A DNA stretch of 35,687 bases, from positions 1 to 35,687 of the forward strand of contig JANBPT010000448.1 in assembly GCA_027575765.1 (NCBI GenBank), in the 5' to 3' direction. Below, one piece after another: positions 1 to 10,448 of the stretch. Under the pieces are notes generated by a model, which was not told where the DNA came from, ran no database searches, and saw nothing but the letters and a program-made list of their open reading frames with translations. A program made the translations under genes and the position numbers. Source of the DNA: Tieghemiomyces parasiticus (taxonomy: Eukaryota > Kickxellomycota > Dimargaritomycetes > Dimargaritales > Dimargaritaceae). Each line of letters starts with the position of its first letter. Position 1 is the first letter of the stretch.

Positions 1-338
1 TGCCAAATAGGTTTTGTGATTACACTCACGTCACACTTCTGGCGTTTAGCGCACTTCTTGAGCCGTGCATAGGACCTCCCGGCCTCTTTAATACAATTCG
101 GGCATGCAATTTCCGGTAAGTGACCTGAGAGCTTCCCTTCGCCGCCCGGAGCCCTGGCAACGAGTGAGCCATGGTAATCATGACTGAGTTGAGCGGCAGC
201 GCACGAGAGCGCCACAGCGTAGAGCATGAGCTGAGCGGCTAGCATACCGAGATTGAGACTAGCAGCAGAGGTTGGTATTGGAAGATAAAGTGAATGGGTA
301 GAATTTAACGGAGATGAGGTTCCCTTTTACAAACGATA
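1..338. repeat. Left arm of terminal inverted repeat
   Basis: This stretch is the reverse complement of 35350-35687. The two arms align without gaps: base i on the left pairs with base 35688-i on the right. The outermost 77 bases are identical. Beyond that I count 7 mismatches in the 245 bases from window end to start codon and 7 in the next 93 bases. After base 338 the two sides share nothing obvious. The arm holds exon 1 and the proximal leader of a secreted-protein gene. It could be a real inverted duplication or two family copies at which the assembly stopped. Confidence 0.97.
30..245 (-). CDS. Small secreted Cys-rich protein, exon 1 (left copy, partial)
   Basis: The ATG is at 245 and the frame runs leftward for 72 codons to a GTGAGT donor at 29-24, phase 0, so the rest of the gene lies outside the window. 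Residues 1 to about 19 (MLAAQLMLYAVALSCAAA) form a hydrophobic signal peptide. The mature part is basic with four cysteines spaced C-x2-C-x13-C-x5-C. It differs from the right-end copy at three residues (Ala4/Thr, Ser14/Leu and a Lys/Glu after the second Cys) and at four silent sites. No known family is recognised. A secreted effector-like or defence-like peptide is an inference from size, signal peptide and cysteines only. Confidence 0.72.
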
Positions 339-451
339 CACTAGAGAATCTAAACCCGAAGTATATGAAGCTCGAAGAAAATGGATGGAATGTGGATAGG
401 ATAAAGTCGGGAATGGTCGTAGTTGAGTGAGACAGTCGGCACTCCATCATA

Positions 452-459
452 TATTTATA
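452..459 (-). promoter_or_regulatory. TATA-like box of left secreted-protein gene
   Basis: The minus strand reads TATAAAT here, about 210 bp upstream of the start codon at 245. The two related genes at the right end have TATA boxes at a similar distance, although this upstream sequence is not homologous to theirs beyond base 338. Confidence 0.35.
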
Positions 460-651
460 TCCATATAGTCTCTGGGAAGTCCAACTGGTTGGATGTACCA
501 CAACGCCTTGCCAACAGGTTTGTCGGGTGGGTGTTCCTCCAGGGCAACCTAAGGTTTAGCCCTCACCAAGTTCTCGAGACGAACCGTGGATGAACGATTC
601 TAAACTCCGGGAGAACAAGAGTACGGCTGGCGTTGATCTGAACTACGTTGG

Positions 652-1056
652 TCAATCATAAGGGAATCCTTGGTGGCGAGGAGGCGTTAAGGGTGTTAGT
701 GCGAAATCACTGTCTCCTCCCCACGAGATGGCCTGTAAATCTAGTTTTGCTAATGACGGATCAGTAAAGATCAGGCACATCTGTCTGTTACTCTGGAAGC
801 TAGTGGCAGGGGATAGAAGCTGGCCATTGCGGAATTTTTTTACTAATACTATCCCATGATCATCAACTTGGCTAGGAACCCAGCTGCTCTGGTAGGATGG
901 TCGGGGTATTGGACCCATTGTACTGCTGTGAACTGGCTTTTTTTTTTCACCAGGTTCACAGAAACGAAACTCCTCCGGCTGGACTGGGTGTGTGAGATTT
1001 ACAGTAATTTCGTCCTGCGCTCTGGCCAATCGTTTATGAGCGACTTTAGAGACCAC
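652..1056 (-). pseudogene. Possible retroelement integrase-tail remnant
   Basis: A minus-strand frame stays open for 134 codons but begins at a GTG, not an ATG. The middle reads RLARAQDE, then PEEFRFCEPGEKKK, then TMGPIPRP. The order of an Ala/Gln helix, a Phe-x-x-Gly-type segment, basic residues and a Gly-Pro resembles the region after the integrase core of Ty3/gypsy polyproteins. No catalytic motif, LTR or reverse transcriptase is visible nearby. It could equally be a chance frame, so this is a weak family suggestion. Confidence 0.25.
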
Positions 1057-1759
1057 TGGCCCTAGTGAGGACCGTCCTCAACTATACGTCCAAAATATTC
1101 AATTTTTCGTACCCACCTTCTCTTTATTTAGCTTTATCTCACGACCCTCGACCCTAAATTATATTGATCGAAAAGGCCGCATGGTTTAGATGAGTGATGC
1201 TTCATCTAATGGGCCTCAGTGCTGTAAGGCGCATAGCGGCAATCAATCACCACATTATTGCTACACTGTCCCGAATACACCATGTAGGCTGGAGTATCTC
1301 GGGATGTTTAGCTTGTCGCTTTTGAATAATAATGTTCAACTTAAAGTGCGTTTTGTACAGCGAAAATTAGGAACGTAAGCACTGCAGCCGAGAGGATGGT
1401 CGTTAATTACTTTGTACACCTTACTGCATAAAGGAAGTAAGAGTACACGTTAGAATACCGAGAAGGCCCGCAAGGTTGATTGCTGCATCAGAGAAATTGG
1501 CCATGGGCGATACTACTCCAGCGAGGCGACCCATGCAATTATCACCATCCACTTCGCTAGGAATGGCAACGTATAGGGAATACCAGCTACTTTGCAGATT
1601 ATATACTGGAATTCTCAGATCGCAGTGCTTTAGATAAAATCTAAGAGTCAACGATGCCGAGTCGATTGGTATAAACCACTCCAGGTTTAAACCATTTCTG
1701 ACTTCACACCTTGCTTTTTTTTAATCATCTATCATGTCTACTTTAAAGCCCCCCATCCC
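1057..1759. other. Intergenic, no gene recognised
   Basis: AT-richer sequence with scattered stops on both strands. A minus-strand frame at 1651-1421 gives 76 codons without any recognisable motif. The stretch ends at the mariner remnant. No clear mariner inverted terminal repeat was found at 1660-1760. Confidence 0.6.
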
Positions 1760-2700
1760 CCACTCCACCCCAATAATCCAGGCGATGTATGGGTCCGCTT
1801 TTATAATCACTGTCCGGAGGGCCGCAGGGCAGATGATATTCTGAGTGGTTTGACTTTCAAGCCGGGCCCAGCTGCCTCTAGCTGTTCCGCCATCAACAGA
1901 TGGCTGACTCGCTTTAGGACAGGCCACCACTCCATTGCAGATAACCCTTGTTCTGGCCGCCCATCAGATGACATTGGTGGATGTTATGGGGACATGGTCT
2001 TGATACGGCTGGAGGAAAGCTCTCGACTGACTACTGAGCAGCTGGCCTAGACCTACCACACCTTCCCTAGGACCCTGCGAAATGTCCTGCGCAGGGACCT
2101 GGGGTTGCACAGCTATATCAATCGCAGAGTCTCCCACACCCTTACCAATGACCAGTGCCACCAGTCGGTACGTTTTGCCACCGAGTTCCTTGAGGAGTTC
2201 AATGGGCCAGTGGCTACCTGCTGGGCTCCAATCGCCGGAGGTGGTGTCCTAAATGTGGCCCAGTCCCAACTGAGACCCAGCAAGGCCATACCACACCCAA
2301 GGTGATGCTGACCATTCTTTTTTCACCAGGCGTGGCCTATTACACCTAAGTGTCAAGCTCCCTATGGCAAGGTCTCCACTGAACTCTATGTAGAGTACGC
2401 GCTGCAGCCCAGGGTCCAGGCCTGGGTGGAGGCACGTGTAAGTCTGGACCATTACCCTCCACGACTCTACCATGATAATGCACCACCACATTGTGCTGCA
2501 GCTACCCAGACCGACGTTTATACCTCTAAACTCAAACTTCTTTTGGCCCCTCTCTACAGTCCTGATCAGGCTCCTTGTGCCTTCTGGCTGTTCAGGAATA
2601 TCAAACAGCGGCTGAGGGATGAGAAGTTCACCCTGGTGAAGGCAAGTTATAGACGCCTGGTAATCGGAGTTATCAAAGCTCCGGCCAAATGACTCGGGTG
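1760..2700 (+). mobile_element. Decayed Tc1/mariner transposon (transposase pseudogene)
   Basis: Pieces of a mariner transposase lie in order. The helix-turn-helix/linker part (INRWLTRFRTG, then NPCSGRPS) is at about 1890-1970, and RLTTEQLA with LRRDLGLHSYINRR at about 2010-2130. TPKVMLTILF with GVAYYT is at about 2295-2345, HDNAPPH at about 2475-2500 and YSPDQAPCAFWLF at about 2555-2592. The element is dead. A TAG at 2048-2050 breaks the frame, a TGA at 2303-2305 ends it, the middle part is shifted to another frame and stops at TAA 2347-2349. The third catalytic Asp, expected 34 residues after the HDNA Asp, is Ala (GCC at 2579-2581). The first catalytic Asp region is not recognisable. Terminal inverted repeats were not found, so the ends are approximate. 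Confidence 0.88.
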
Positions 2701-2810
2701 CCTGGTTTAATAGTTGGATAGGAAGGGCTTGCCGAGTGGTGCAGAGTGATGGTAATTATATTTAATAAACACCATTAGACTTGGAAAATGTTTATCATTT
2801 TAGTGACACC

Positions 2811-2820
2811 TATATATGAA
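2811..2820 (+). promoter_or_regulatory. TATA-like element upstream of ataxin-10 gene
   Basis: TATATATGAA lies 151-160 bp before the ATG at 2971, between the mariner remnant and the gene. The spacing is like that of the other TATA-bearing genes here. No transcription start can be read from sequence alone. Confidence 0.3.
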
Positions 2821-2970
2821 GCTCGAATCGGAATCCCCCTAATTGGCCCTGAATTCCTTGCCATACTCTAACTGCGACCATACCTTCCAGCTGGCGCTAA
2901 ACCCTACACGAGCTTCTCACTTAGCCTCCTGTCACCCCGCGTCAGCACTCCATTGCGTCCTCACGTCGTC

Positions 2971-5900
2971 ATGTCAACAAATTTGCCTATTGATCTTACA
3001 CAGTTGTCGCTCAGCGAGTTCGTCACTGCCGCGAGGAAAATCCGCAACGCATGCGGCCATGATCCCGCCCAGCAGCATGTATACGTAGCGTCATCCCTAC
3101 CGGCCCAGATCCAGCAGGTCATCCTACGCTTGAGTGGCGCTGCCCCCCTCTCTGACGAAGAAAACCTGGCCGTCCTGGTGGGACTCCAGACACTCAGTAA
3201 TCTGGTGACGGGCAACCCGACTGGCCAGCATCGACTGCTGTCCCTATGGCAGTCGAACACCGCTGATAGTCCAGCACCGTCCTTGGCGGCCGTGATGGAC
3301 CTGTCCTCCTCGCGCATCAAGGAAACCGTCGCAACCCTACTCTTGAACACCGTGGCGCGTAACCCAGCAGTCACTGCCGACCTGCTACTTCGCACCGACG
3401 CGGCCCTAGCGGTATGGCGAGGCCTCTTATTGCTGACCGAGCTCCACCAGAACGACACCTCCACCCTGTTTGGATTAACTTTTGCCATCACCAACGAAGT
3501 CATCGACGCCCAGATCACCGAGCCGGTGTACCGACGTCTCGTGGACGCGGATAAGCAGGCGGGAGAAACCTCACCCCTGGCTGTCGGTCCGTCGGCGATT
3601 ACATTCCTTAAGTTCATCGACTCCCGATTCCATCAGGCTCTGGATCATCTACTCAACCGGCAGAAGGACACCGCAGATTCGGCCCTATTCCGGGCTCTAG
3701 CCGACCACGCCTTAGATCTATTTAGTGAACTGGCTGGCGTCCTGTTGACGGGCGCCACAACGGATGGCAAGATCACTCCGTCGCAGACCCTAGGCCGCCA
3801 GCTCCTGGTCAGCCTTTCCGCTGCAGGTTCTTCACAGGTGCCTGGCGGGCTACCTTCAGTAGACCACTACGTGTCATACTATACGACACTCGTGCTGGTA
3901 CTCCAAATCCTTAAGCATGTGTCCCAGCTGCGCGGTCAAGTGGGCCTGCCTGAGAACCGGCAGAAGGAGCTACTCCGTCAGACGCTAGGTATGTGAGACT
4001 CACCCCATTTTAACGCTACGTAGCAATGGGCAAGCGCCGGGGTTAAGACAGGGCAATTGAGGGACAGAGAGTTGGGATTTCGGCCCACAGGGGGGTGGAG
4101 GGTGTTGCGCTTTAGGTTGGCCAATGGACCTCTGGCCGTGTATCTGGGGTGGGGGGTGGACGAAGGATTTTGTGGTCGTCACACGACCGACCACTTCACC
4201 GTACCTACCTGCCCACAACCCTCTCTTTGTTTATACCTTTCTTCCTCCCTTCCCCATCTCCATTGACCCCCGACTTTAAGGGGGCTGACCTGTCACTCAC
4301 ATCCCCCTCCTTCCTCCTAACCCCTTTAGGCGTCATTGTCTTAATTTTTTAGGGAGCTGCTGACTGGATCGTTCTCAGGACTCGTCCGACCTACTATTGG
4401 ACGAGTAGATGGGCTTGGAACCTCGTTGGTCAACCCTCCCCCTCACTTCTCCCCCCTTTCTGCCTTCATCGCCTGGCTACGTGCGGGTACTCCGGCCTTA
4501 ACTGATTCACTTACCAGCTAACCACCCCCACACCTCCTTCCATCCTCGTTGCTGCGCATACGGTATTCTATTTTTCCAAACCACCTAATCACCTCCGTTC
4601 GCGTCGGTTCGTAATCACCTGATCCACAGCCCTACTCGCCGTCCTCGATCAGCACGTACCGCGAATTTCGAAGCTAGAACAAAGCACGGGTCCCATCGAG
4701 GGCTTGGAAGATGCTTTCAAGCAGTTCGCTTTTATCAAGCGTGATCTCATTGCTACGGTGGGAAACCTCTGCCATGGTTCCCCAGCACTGCAGGATCAGG
4801 TAAGTGTCAATGGCCGATTTGGTTGGCCGTCTCCTAGCCCATGTCACCCCCCCGCTTTCCCACCTGAACGTTTATTCGTTTAGCCTATTTTGCGGACCAC
4901 CCCGTGCTTATTAGTGCAGTACTAGGTCGGGGACTTTGGGTGATGCCGAGCGTGGGAAACTGCGGGGTAGGGCCGCCCATTTTCGGGCGCCGACTGTGGA
5001 ACCATCAACACTGTGATCTGACCCCTAGCGGACTTGCGAGGGTCCTTAGCCTTTGTACCTTTGCTTACATTCGAAAGGCGGCTGGGTGGCTGCTGATGGA
5101 AGTCCGGCGACCTGCTGCGCCCTAGCATAGGTCTTCACCTCTTTTATCCATATCCAGTGTCAGTTGCAACCAATTCGCCGCGCATTTCTAAAAGCTGATG
5201 TTGTCCGTCCTCACCGCTCCCACCCCAACTGGCAGACGCGCACCCTAGGTGGGATCGACCTGATTCTCAACCATTGTAATATCGACGAGAGCAATCCATG
5301 TAAGTCATCGCGCGGGGTCGCATAGGTTAATTGGGCCCGGGCGCCATCATTCGACCGGGCCTTCCGAACCCAGAGTCGACCTTCCGAGGCCGTCAACTTC
5401 ATTCCACCCTGCTCTGTCTCCATCTCTGTCGTGATGCGGTGGCTTAGCCGGCGCAAGTAAGTCTGCCCCCCCGGATACAGTGTCGCTGTAGCTGGGGTAG
5501 ATATAATACTTGCTTTCGACATTTCGCTTCCCGCTGCCCGCGACACTGTATCGCTAGAGGAAGCGTCTGGCGTGTTATACGCCGTATGTCCCTCTAATCG
5601 GGTGTGGTCTGCTCGTACAATGAGGGAAGGTGCAGGCGGACAAGTGCGGGGGACCATGGCGGGGCGCGCGCAGTCGTGGCCGGACGTACGAGAGGGGAGG
5701 TGTGACGTTGCACGATTGAGGAAGGCACTCCAGGTGACGAACAAGGAAGCCGGTCTATTTTTTCCGCAAGCTGGTTCACAAGAACTACCATGCCTCGGCC
5801 CTATGCATAGCGTTGCGAGCCACTCTACTTGGTACGATTTGATCAGTGTTTCAACCCCACCATTTTTTTACTGATGACCTAATCCCGCTACGTATACCCT

Positions 5901-6124
5901 CTGCGATATATACAGACATCAAGGAGTACGCCGTGTTCGCATTGCGTAGTCTACTGGATGGGAATGCCGCTAATCAGGAATTGGTGCGCTCACTGCAGCC
6001 ACAGGAAGCAATCCAGCATCCGGATTTGGCCAGCCTTGGCGTGACCACCGAGCTCGGAAGGAACCGACAGGTCCAGCTGCGACCGCCGGCCAATGATTCG
6101 GCTCCGCCGCCGCCATCGGCCTAG
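2971..6124 (+). CDS. ATXN10: Ataxin-10 homologue (four exons)
   Basis: Proposed exons are 2971-3988, 4630-4799, 5236-5299 and 5916-6124, giving 486 residues. Donors are GTATGT, GTAAGT and GTAAGT, and acceptors ccacag, ggcag and tacag. Phases (1, 0, 1) match at every junction. Residues 1-339 are Leu/Ala-rich helices, as in the armadillo-like part of ataxin-10. Residues about 372-455 form the conserved C-terminal ataxin-10 domain: FAFIKRDLIATVGNLC, GGIDLILNHCNIDESNP, then IKEYAVFALRSLLDGN across three exons. The tail is Gln/Pro-rich and ends in Pro-Pro-Pro-Pro-Ser-Ala. Fungal relatives are known as Ctr86/Cmr-type cytoplasmic proteins, and animal ataxin-10 is linked to cytokinesis and neuronal survival. 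Introns are long (641, 436 and 616 bp). The ATG at 2971 is the first in frame. The split domain reads through only with these splice sites, so the model is firm. Length is close to the family norm. Confidence 0.93.
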
Positions 6125-6655
6125 CTCCCCAGCCGACGAACCGGTCGACGGGTTTCTTCTGCACAATCCCATGGTGATTAATGTTGCAGATGACCGTGCC
6201 CTAACTGGCGAGATTAATATATCGATCCTTAATGAATATTGTCGCCGAATACCATGAAGCACATGACCGAATTGTAAGGCCCCACTCCTGACAATTCAGC
6301 TGTTGTAAGAACGGACAACAACTTCACATAATACTAGCGTCCTCTGAAACAACACGTGCGTACATCTTAGGTCTTGGGATAAGGAGCGGGATGTACGGCA
6401 GAACGACCTTGGGCGGGGGAGGTTCTCGGTGCTTGAACTGTCTAGCACGGTTTTGGTGGTCTTGGGCATTTGGCACTTTGAGATTTTTGAGCGCAGCTTA
6501 ACCCCCTTGCAAATCACACAACGCCCGGTTCGCCTGCCGAGAGACTTGAAGACGACAATAGAGGCATTCCTACCGTCCATGACAGGCGGGTTGTAAACAA
6601 GGAATGCTTCAGTAGCCATACAGAGGCTACTAGCCATCCGACCCCCCTCCTCCCT

Positions 6656-6907
6656 ATGTTGGTTGACGGGATCATGGTTTTACGAGACCTACCCGTCCCG
6701 TTGGCCTTAGGGGAGATTCTCACCATCTTCTGGGTTATTTCACCCTACAATAAACGAATGATGGTAAAATTCGGGCCAGCTATTCTGATGGTACCATTTA
6801 AAGTAATGATCGACACTGGCGGCCGAGCGATAGATAGGATCAGACCACTTTCAACTGTGCAGTATAATTCTCACTGTTTTGTGTTTCAGTTTCAATTGGA
6901 TTATTAA
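6656..6907 (+). pseudogene. Possible retropepsin-like retroelement remnant
   Basis: The plus frame reads DLPVPLALGEILTI, then SPYNKRMMVKFGPAIL, then VPFKVMIDTGGRAIDRI. In fungal Ty3/gypsy polyproteins a segment of the kind 'E-x-L-x-x-S-P' precedes a retropepsin whose active site is (L/I)-(I/V)-D-T-G. The IDTG here sits about 35 residues after such a segment. Only 84 codons are open, there is no flanking reverse transcriptase, and the residue after IDTG is Gly rather than the usual Ala/Ser. A chance match cannot be excluded. Confidence 0.22.
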
Positions 6908-7386
6908 AACTGTCAATAATATAGCACAAGGATATTAATGGGCGACCTCCCCCCTTCGAACCATTCAACACGCGACGACTGTTTTTGATTGATATAGTCC
7001 TTCCTGCCAACGCGTCACCTGCCTCGGATCCAAAGGCCGCAGTCAAGACGATTGTGGAAGAGAATCGCTATCTAACGGTGCACTCGGTTGACTCGGTAAT
7101 CTCATCGCACAGCCCACCGGCGACCATCTTCCTCGGGATGCCAAGTCAAGAAAAAAAAGACAAGAGTGAGGAGGGGGAGGGTCAGATTTGAAGAGCCATC
7201 TATTGATTCCGTTCCTCTTTCAGCAGCTGCGCCCGTTCGCAACCGCCCAACGTTCTATCTGTCGTCGTTGACACCTGCACTGCCAACCCGTGAAACGTCC
7301 CGCACGCCTGTTCCTGTGACGGTACAAACGCGGTCATGAGTGAACGAAGTGCGGAGAAAGAGTGATGGGAATTTACGCTCTCGCTG

Positions 7387-7402
7387 GCTCGCTCGCTCGC
7401 TC
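7387..7402. repeat. GCTC tetranucleotide microsatellite
   Basis: Four tandem GCTC units followed by an imperfect fifth, inside an otherwise unremarkable intergenic stretch. Confidence 0.8.
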
Positions 7403-7560
7403 GCCCATCTCGAATGGACAAAGGGCCGTGGTTATACAAGCGGGGGACGGAAAGCTAAGACGAGGAAGAGGGAGGGTGTGTGGAAAAACGGGGCGAGGAA
7501 CAAGTGACCAGAGGAGGTGCCGACGAGGCCCAACAACTGAATCTAGAATACATTAAGATG

Positions 7561-7745
7561 AATCCCTCCCCCCCCTTCTGCTCCTCCTTTGGCGAACCCC
7601 CCCCCCCTCCCTTGTACCTCCCTCCCCACTTCCCCCGTTCTCATTCTCCTCTACAACCATTTCACCCTCTTGCTTTCCTCACCCCTTTATGCCCTCTATC
7701 TCCCCTCTTAGTGGCACCCTCCCCCTCATTCATCCGTCGCTATGC
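7561..7745 (+). other. Pyrimidine-rich tract, possible gene leader
   Basis: Almost all C and T on the plus strand, with several C runs. The supported genes here (secreted proteins, ArfGAP) have similar CT-rich leaders. The tract is followed by an ATG at 7764 starting MPSSPVRRPLRRK. A second short piece follows a ctccag acceptor-like site at about 7875, reads SFACEQRAYVVGK and ends at GTGGGT. Both pieces are 39 bases. No family is recognised and no third exon could be found, so I do not call a gene. Confidence 0.3.
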
Positions 7746-10401
7746 AAATATATTGATAATCACGATGCCCTCATCGCCTGTCCGTCGACCTTTGCGACGG
7801 AAGGTGGTGAAAATGACTTGACGGGGCTTGGCTTTCATTGGGTCGATGAGGGGGGGGCACCTTCACCGCTCCAGAGTTTCGCGTGCGAGCAGCGGGCGTA
7901 CGTGGTGGGAAAGGTGGGTGTATGACTTGTGCTTGTCCCTGTGATGTTACCTAATTGGAGATACACACGTACCGGCACGCTCCAACGCCCGCCGGACCAT
8001 GGAAGTCCTCGATTCAAAGAGTAGGGTTCAACTCAGCACCTTTCCCGACTCCTGTTTTACGGAACCTTTAATATAGCCAAGTGCTTCATGCGTCAAGCCC
8101 TTTCGATACTGCTCGCCAAGGCATCAGCGCTATACCATTATTGCTTAACTTTCCCTTTCTCCACTCTTGGCCTGAGCCGTACCAATGCGACTGCCATCGT
8201 CATTTACACTTCAGATCAGCTGAATTAGGCTAGATGGCAGTCACTTGCAGATGTCGATAGCTTGAAACACCCGGTACGATTCTGCCGTATCCGCATGCCC
8301 GGGTCAGGTGGCGTGTGCACTTACTTTTGCGGTAGACGGGGATATTCAGGTGTAGGTGGGTGGGTTCCATTATCATTACTGTCACGATGACTGGCCCACC
8401 GATGCTACTCCCACTGCTCCCTTGGTGCGTTGCCTACCAGCTCTCCTTTTGGTTTACTATATATCCGGCCTAACCATTGCAATCCTTACTAATGGCCAGA
8501 GGAATAACTGGGCTAGGTAATGCATGGGCCCTAACCGAATCAAAGCTGTATGCACCCATTGGGGTAATCGCCCAAGGGGATTTCTAATGACCGATTGGCC
8601 CAAGGGATGTGGGGAAATCTGGTCATATAATCTGACCTCTAATGACCCATAGGGTCCTCATAGGCGCCGATATAGTCTCACCTTTGCTCTAGGTCATAAT
8701 GGCCTAAGGAGGTGTGGGAGGACAGGGAACGGCCAGTGACTGCAAGTGTCTGAAATGAGTGTGCCGAGAGGAATGATAAGAGCCCCACGAAGACAGAGAC
8801 AGGGGAACGGGCCACGGAATAGCGGGCCCAGGCAAGCACCGGTGAACATGGTCGAATAAATATGTGCAAATTGAGCATGGTCACAGGAACCATGCTGTGG
8901 GACTATGACGAGTATGGAAAACAGGAGAGGGTGTATAGGTAACTAGATACCAACCAATGTCACCCGCAGACGGAGCTGTTGACCGGCCGAATGTGCATTG
9001 GGTAGCTTCGTCTTTTGAGGAGGGGTGGGGGAGAGGGTTTCTCTTTTCTAGCCTTTGACACGGGGCAGGTGGGGGTTAGGCTGGTTGTTTCGGTGCTATT
9101 GCGAGTCCCAGCTTTATTCCTGGTAAACCCATTCTCTTGAATTATTGCCAGTGGTAAATTGCAAACAAGTTGCTAGGGCCCACGCCAGTTGCTAATGCGC
9201 AAGCAGTGCACAATCCAGTCACCTTACCAAACTGCCCGTGGTGCACCCAATATCCATTTATCGTCAATGCAGTCCCCTCTCAGGGGAAATCGGAGAGTGA
9301 GAGGTTGCCCGATCATCTTGACTATCGTGCCAGAGGCGTGGTGGTGTGAAGGAAAAGGAGTGGGAGGGGCCAGGGGGAGGGAATGTTATAATAATTGTGG
9401 AGGCATGAAACGGTTGGTCAGGAATAATTTATTGTCCCCATCAAGACGACATTCGGCCGAAGTAAGTGTTATTGACAGACCTTACGGTCCCACAGTTACC
9501 ATCGGCAGGCCTTGAGAAACGGGTTTGTTCTCACAGGGTAGTTTATATAGTACAACTTTGTAAACATGTGCATATCATGCCGGTTCATTAGTTAGGCCAG
9601 GGTCGATACGTATGTGGAGGCCAACCGGTCCCCTTGGAATACCTTAGAAGGAGTCTTGACGGGTAAATGAATGTTTGCCTAGCCCCTGACTAGTTGTCTG
9701 ATCCGAGCATATAGACTCCGACCCCATTGGCCTAAACTTGATACCTAACACCTGGCACGACGCATTTAGCAGTATTGTAGAGTGCACCGACCGGGCCTAC
9801 TGATTTACCCTCTGGAGTAGTGTACCAAACTAGTTTGAAAGGCACTGGGCCGTGCGCTCAGCTGGTCCGGCGGGCAGGCAGTGCTTCAACACGAAATGCG
9901 ACGTATGATTAAGCCCCCTCCCTTCCTTGCCTCTGCCCCGCCACATACATTTCTATACCGGCCCCCTTTGAATGTACAATCTGGCCAAGAAGGCAATTTA
10001 GCCATGTGAGAAGCCAGCGTGGGAGATGCGAGGCGTTCCCAGTGGGGAAATAATGATGGGGTCGGAACAGTCGATACAATATTATGTACTAACCCAAAGC
10101 CCGCCGTGAAAGGTTCGGGCCCTTAGCATTGGATCAATAAAGCCTTGCCTGGTAGTCAAAGTGGTAGATTACTGGTCGGACAATCCTCAATTCACCCGGC
10201 CGAACAGAGGGATAGTAAGGCATTACCTTACTTATGGGTAGGCGTCGTCTAGATTGGCCAGTGCCGTCCCGATCCCACAGCTTGTTGTCGCTGTCCCTTG
10301 GACAACCATAAACACCTTGGTCACGGTAACCCAAAAAGAACTTCATGACCCCTACTGTGCGCCATGACGTCATTTTTATGAAATAGGCCCCTGTCGTTCT
10401 G

Positions 10402-10448
10402 CTCCCCCCCCCACTCCAACACTAATGCATGCGTGGCGGGGGGGGGAG
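10402..10448. repeat. C9/G9 inverted repeat (hairpin)
   Basis: The left arm CT plus nine C (10402-10412) is perfectly complementary to nine G plus AG (10438-10448), giving an 11-bp stem around a 25-nt loop. It lies in gene-poor DNA without a T-run, so it is not an ordinary terminator. It could extrude as a hairpin. Confidence 0.8.

Larger units (their letters stand above)
6125..7560. other. Intergenic, weak coding-like fragments only
   Basis: This 1.4 kb stretch follows the ataxin-10 stop. The first 200 bases are AT-rich and may hold its 3' end, although no clean AATAAA is seen. Two plus-strand open stretches, 6656-6907 and 6985-7191, have protein-like composition but no complete gene structure. 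The second follows a tatag that could be a splice acceptor and reads DPKAAVKTIVEENRYLTVHS before becoming Lys/Glu-rich. No family is recognised for it. A minus-strand ATG at 6637 begins a 113-codon frame of no known kind. Confidence 0.4.

Noticed and set aside
362..2826. Shared 15-mer tatatgaagctcgaa at 362 and about 2812
   Set aside because: One such match is expected by chance in 36 kb, and flanks do not align.
2961..3617. 218-codon minus-strand frame opposite ataxin-10 exon 1
   Set aside because: Antisense shadow of the well-supported ataxin-10 coding sequence.
4330..4520. Extra ataxin-10 exon after ttttttag at about 4351
   Set aside because: In the phase required by exon 1 it hits TGA within four codons. 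Direct joining of 3988 to 4630 restores a perfect domain.
8325..8370. Short minus-strand exon starting MEPTHLHLNIPVYRK and ending at GTAAGT
   Set aside because: Only 15 codons; ATG-to-donor pairs of this length occur often by chance, and no partner exon was found.
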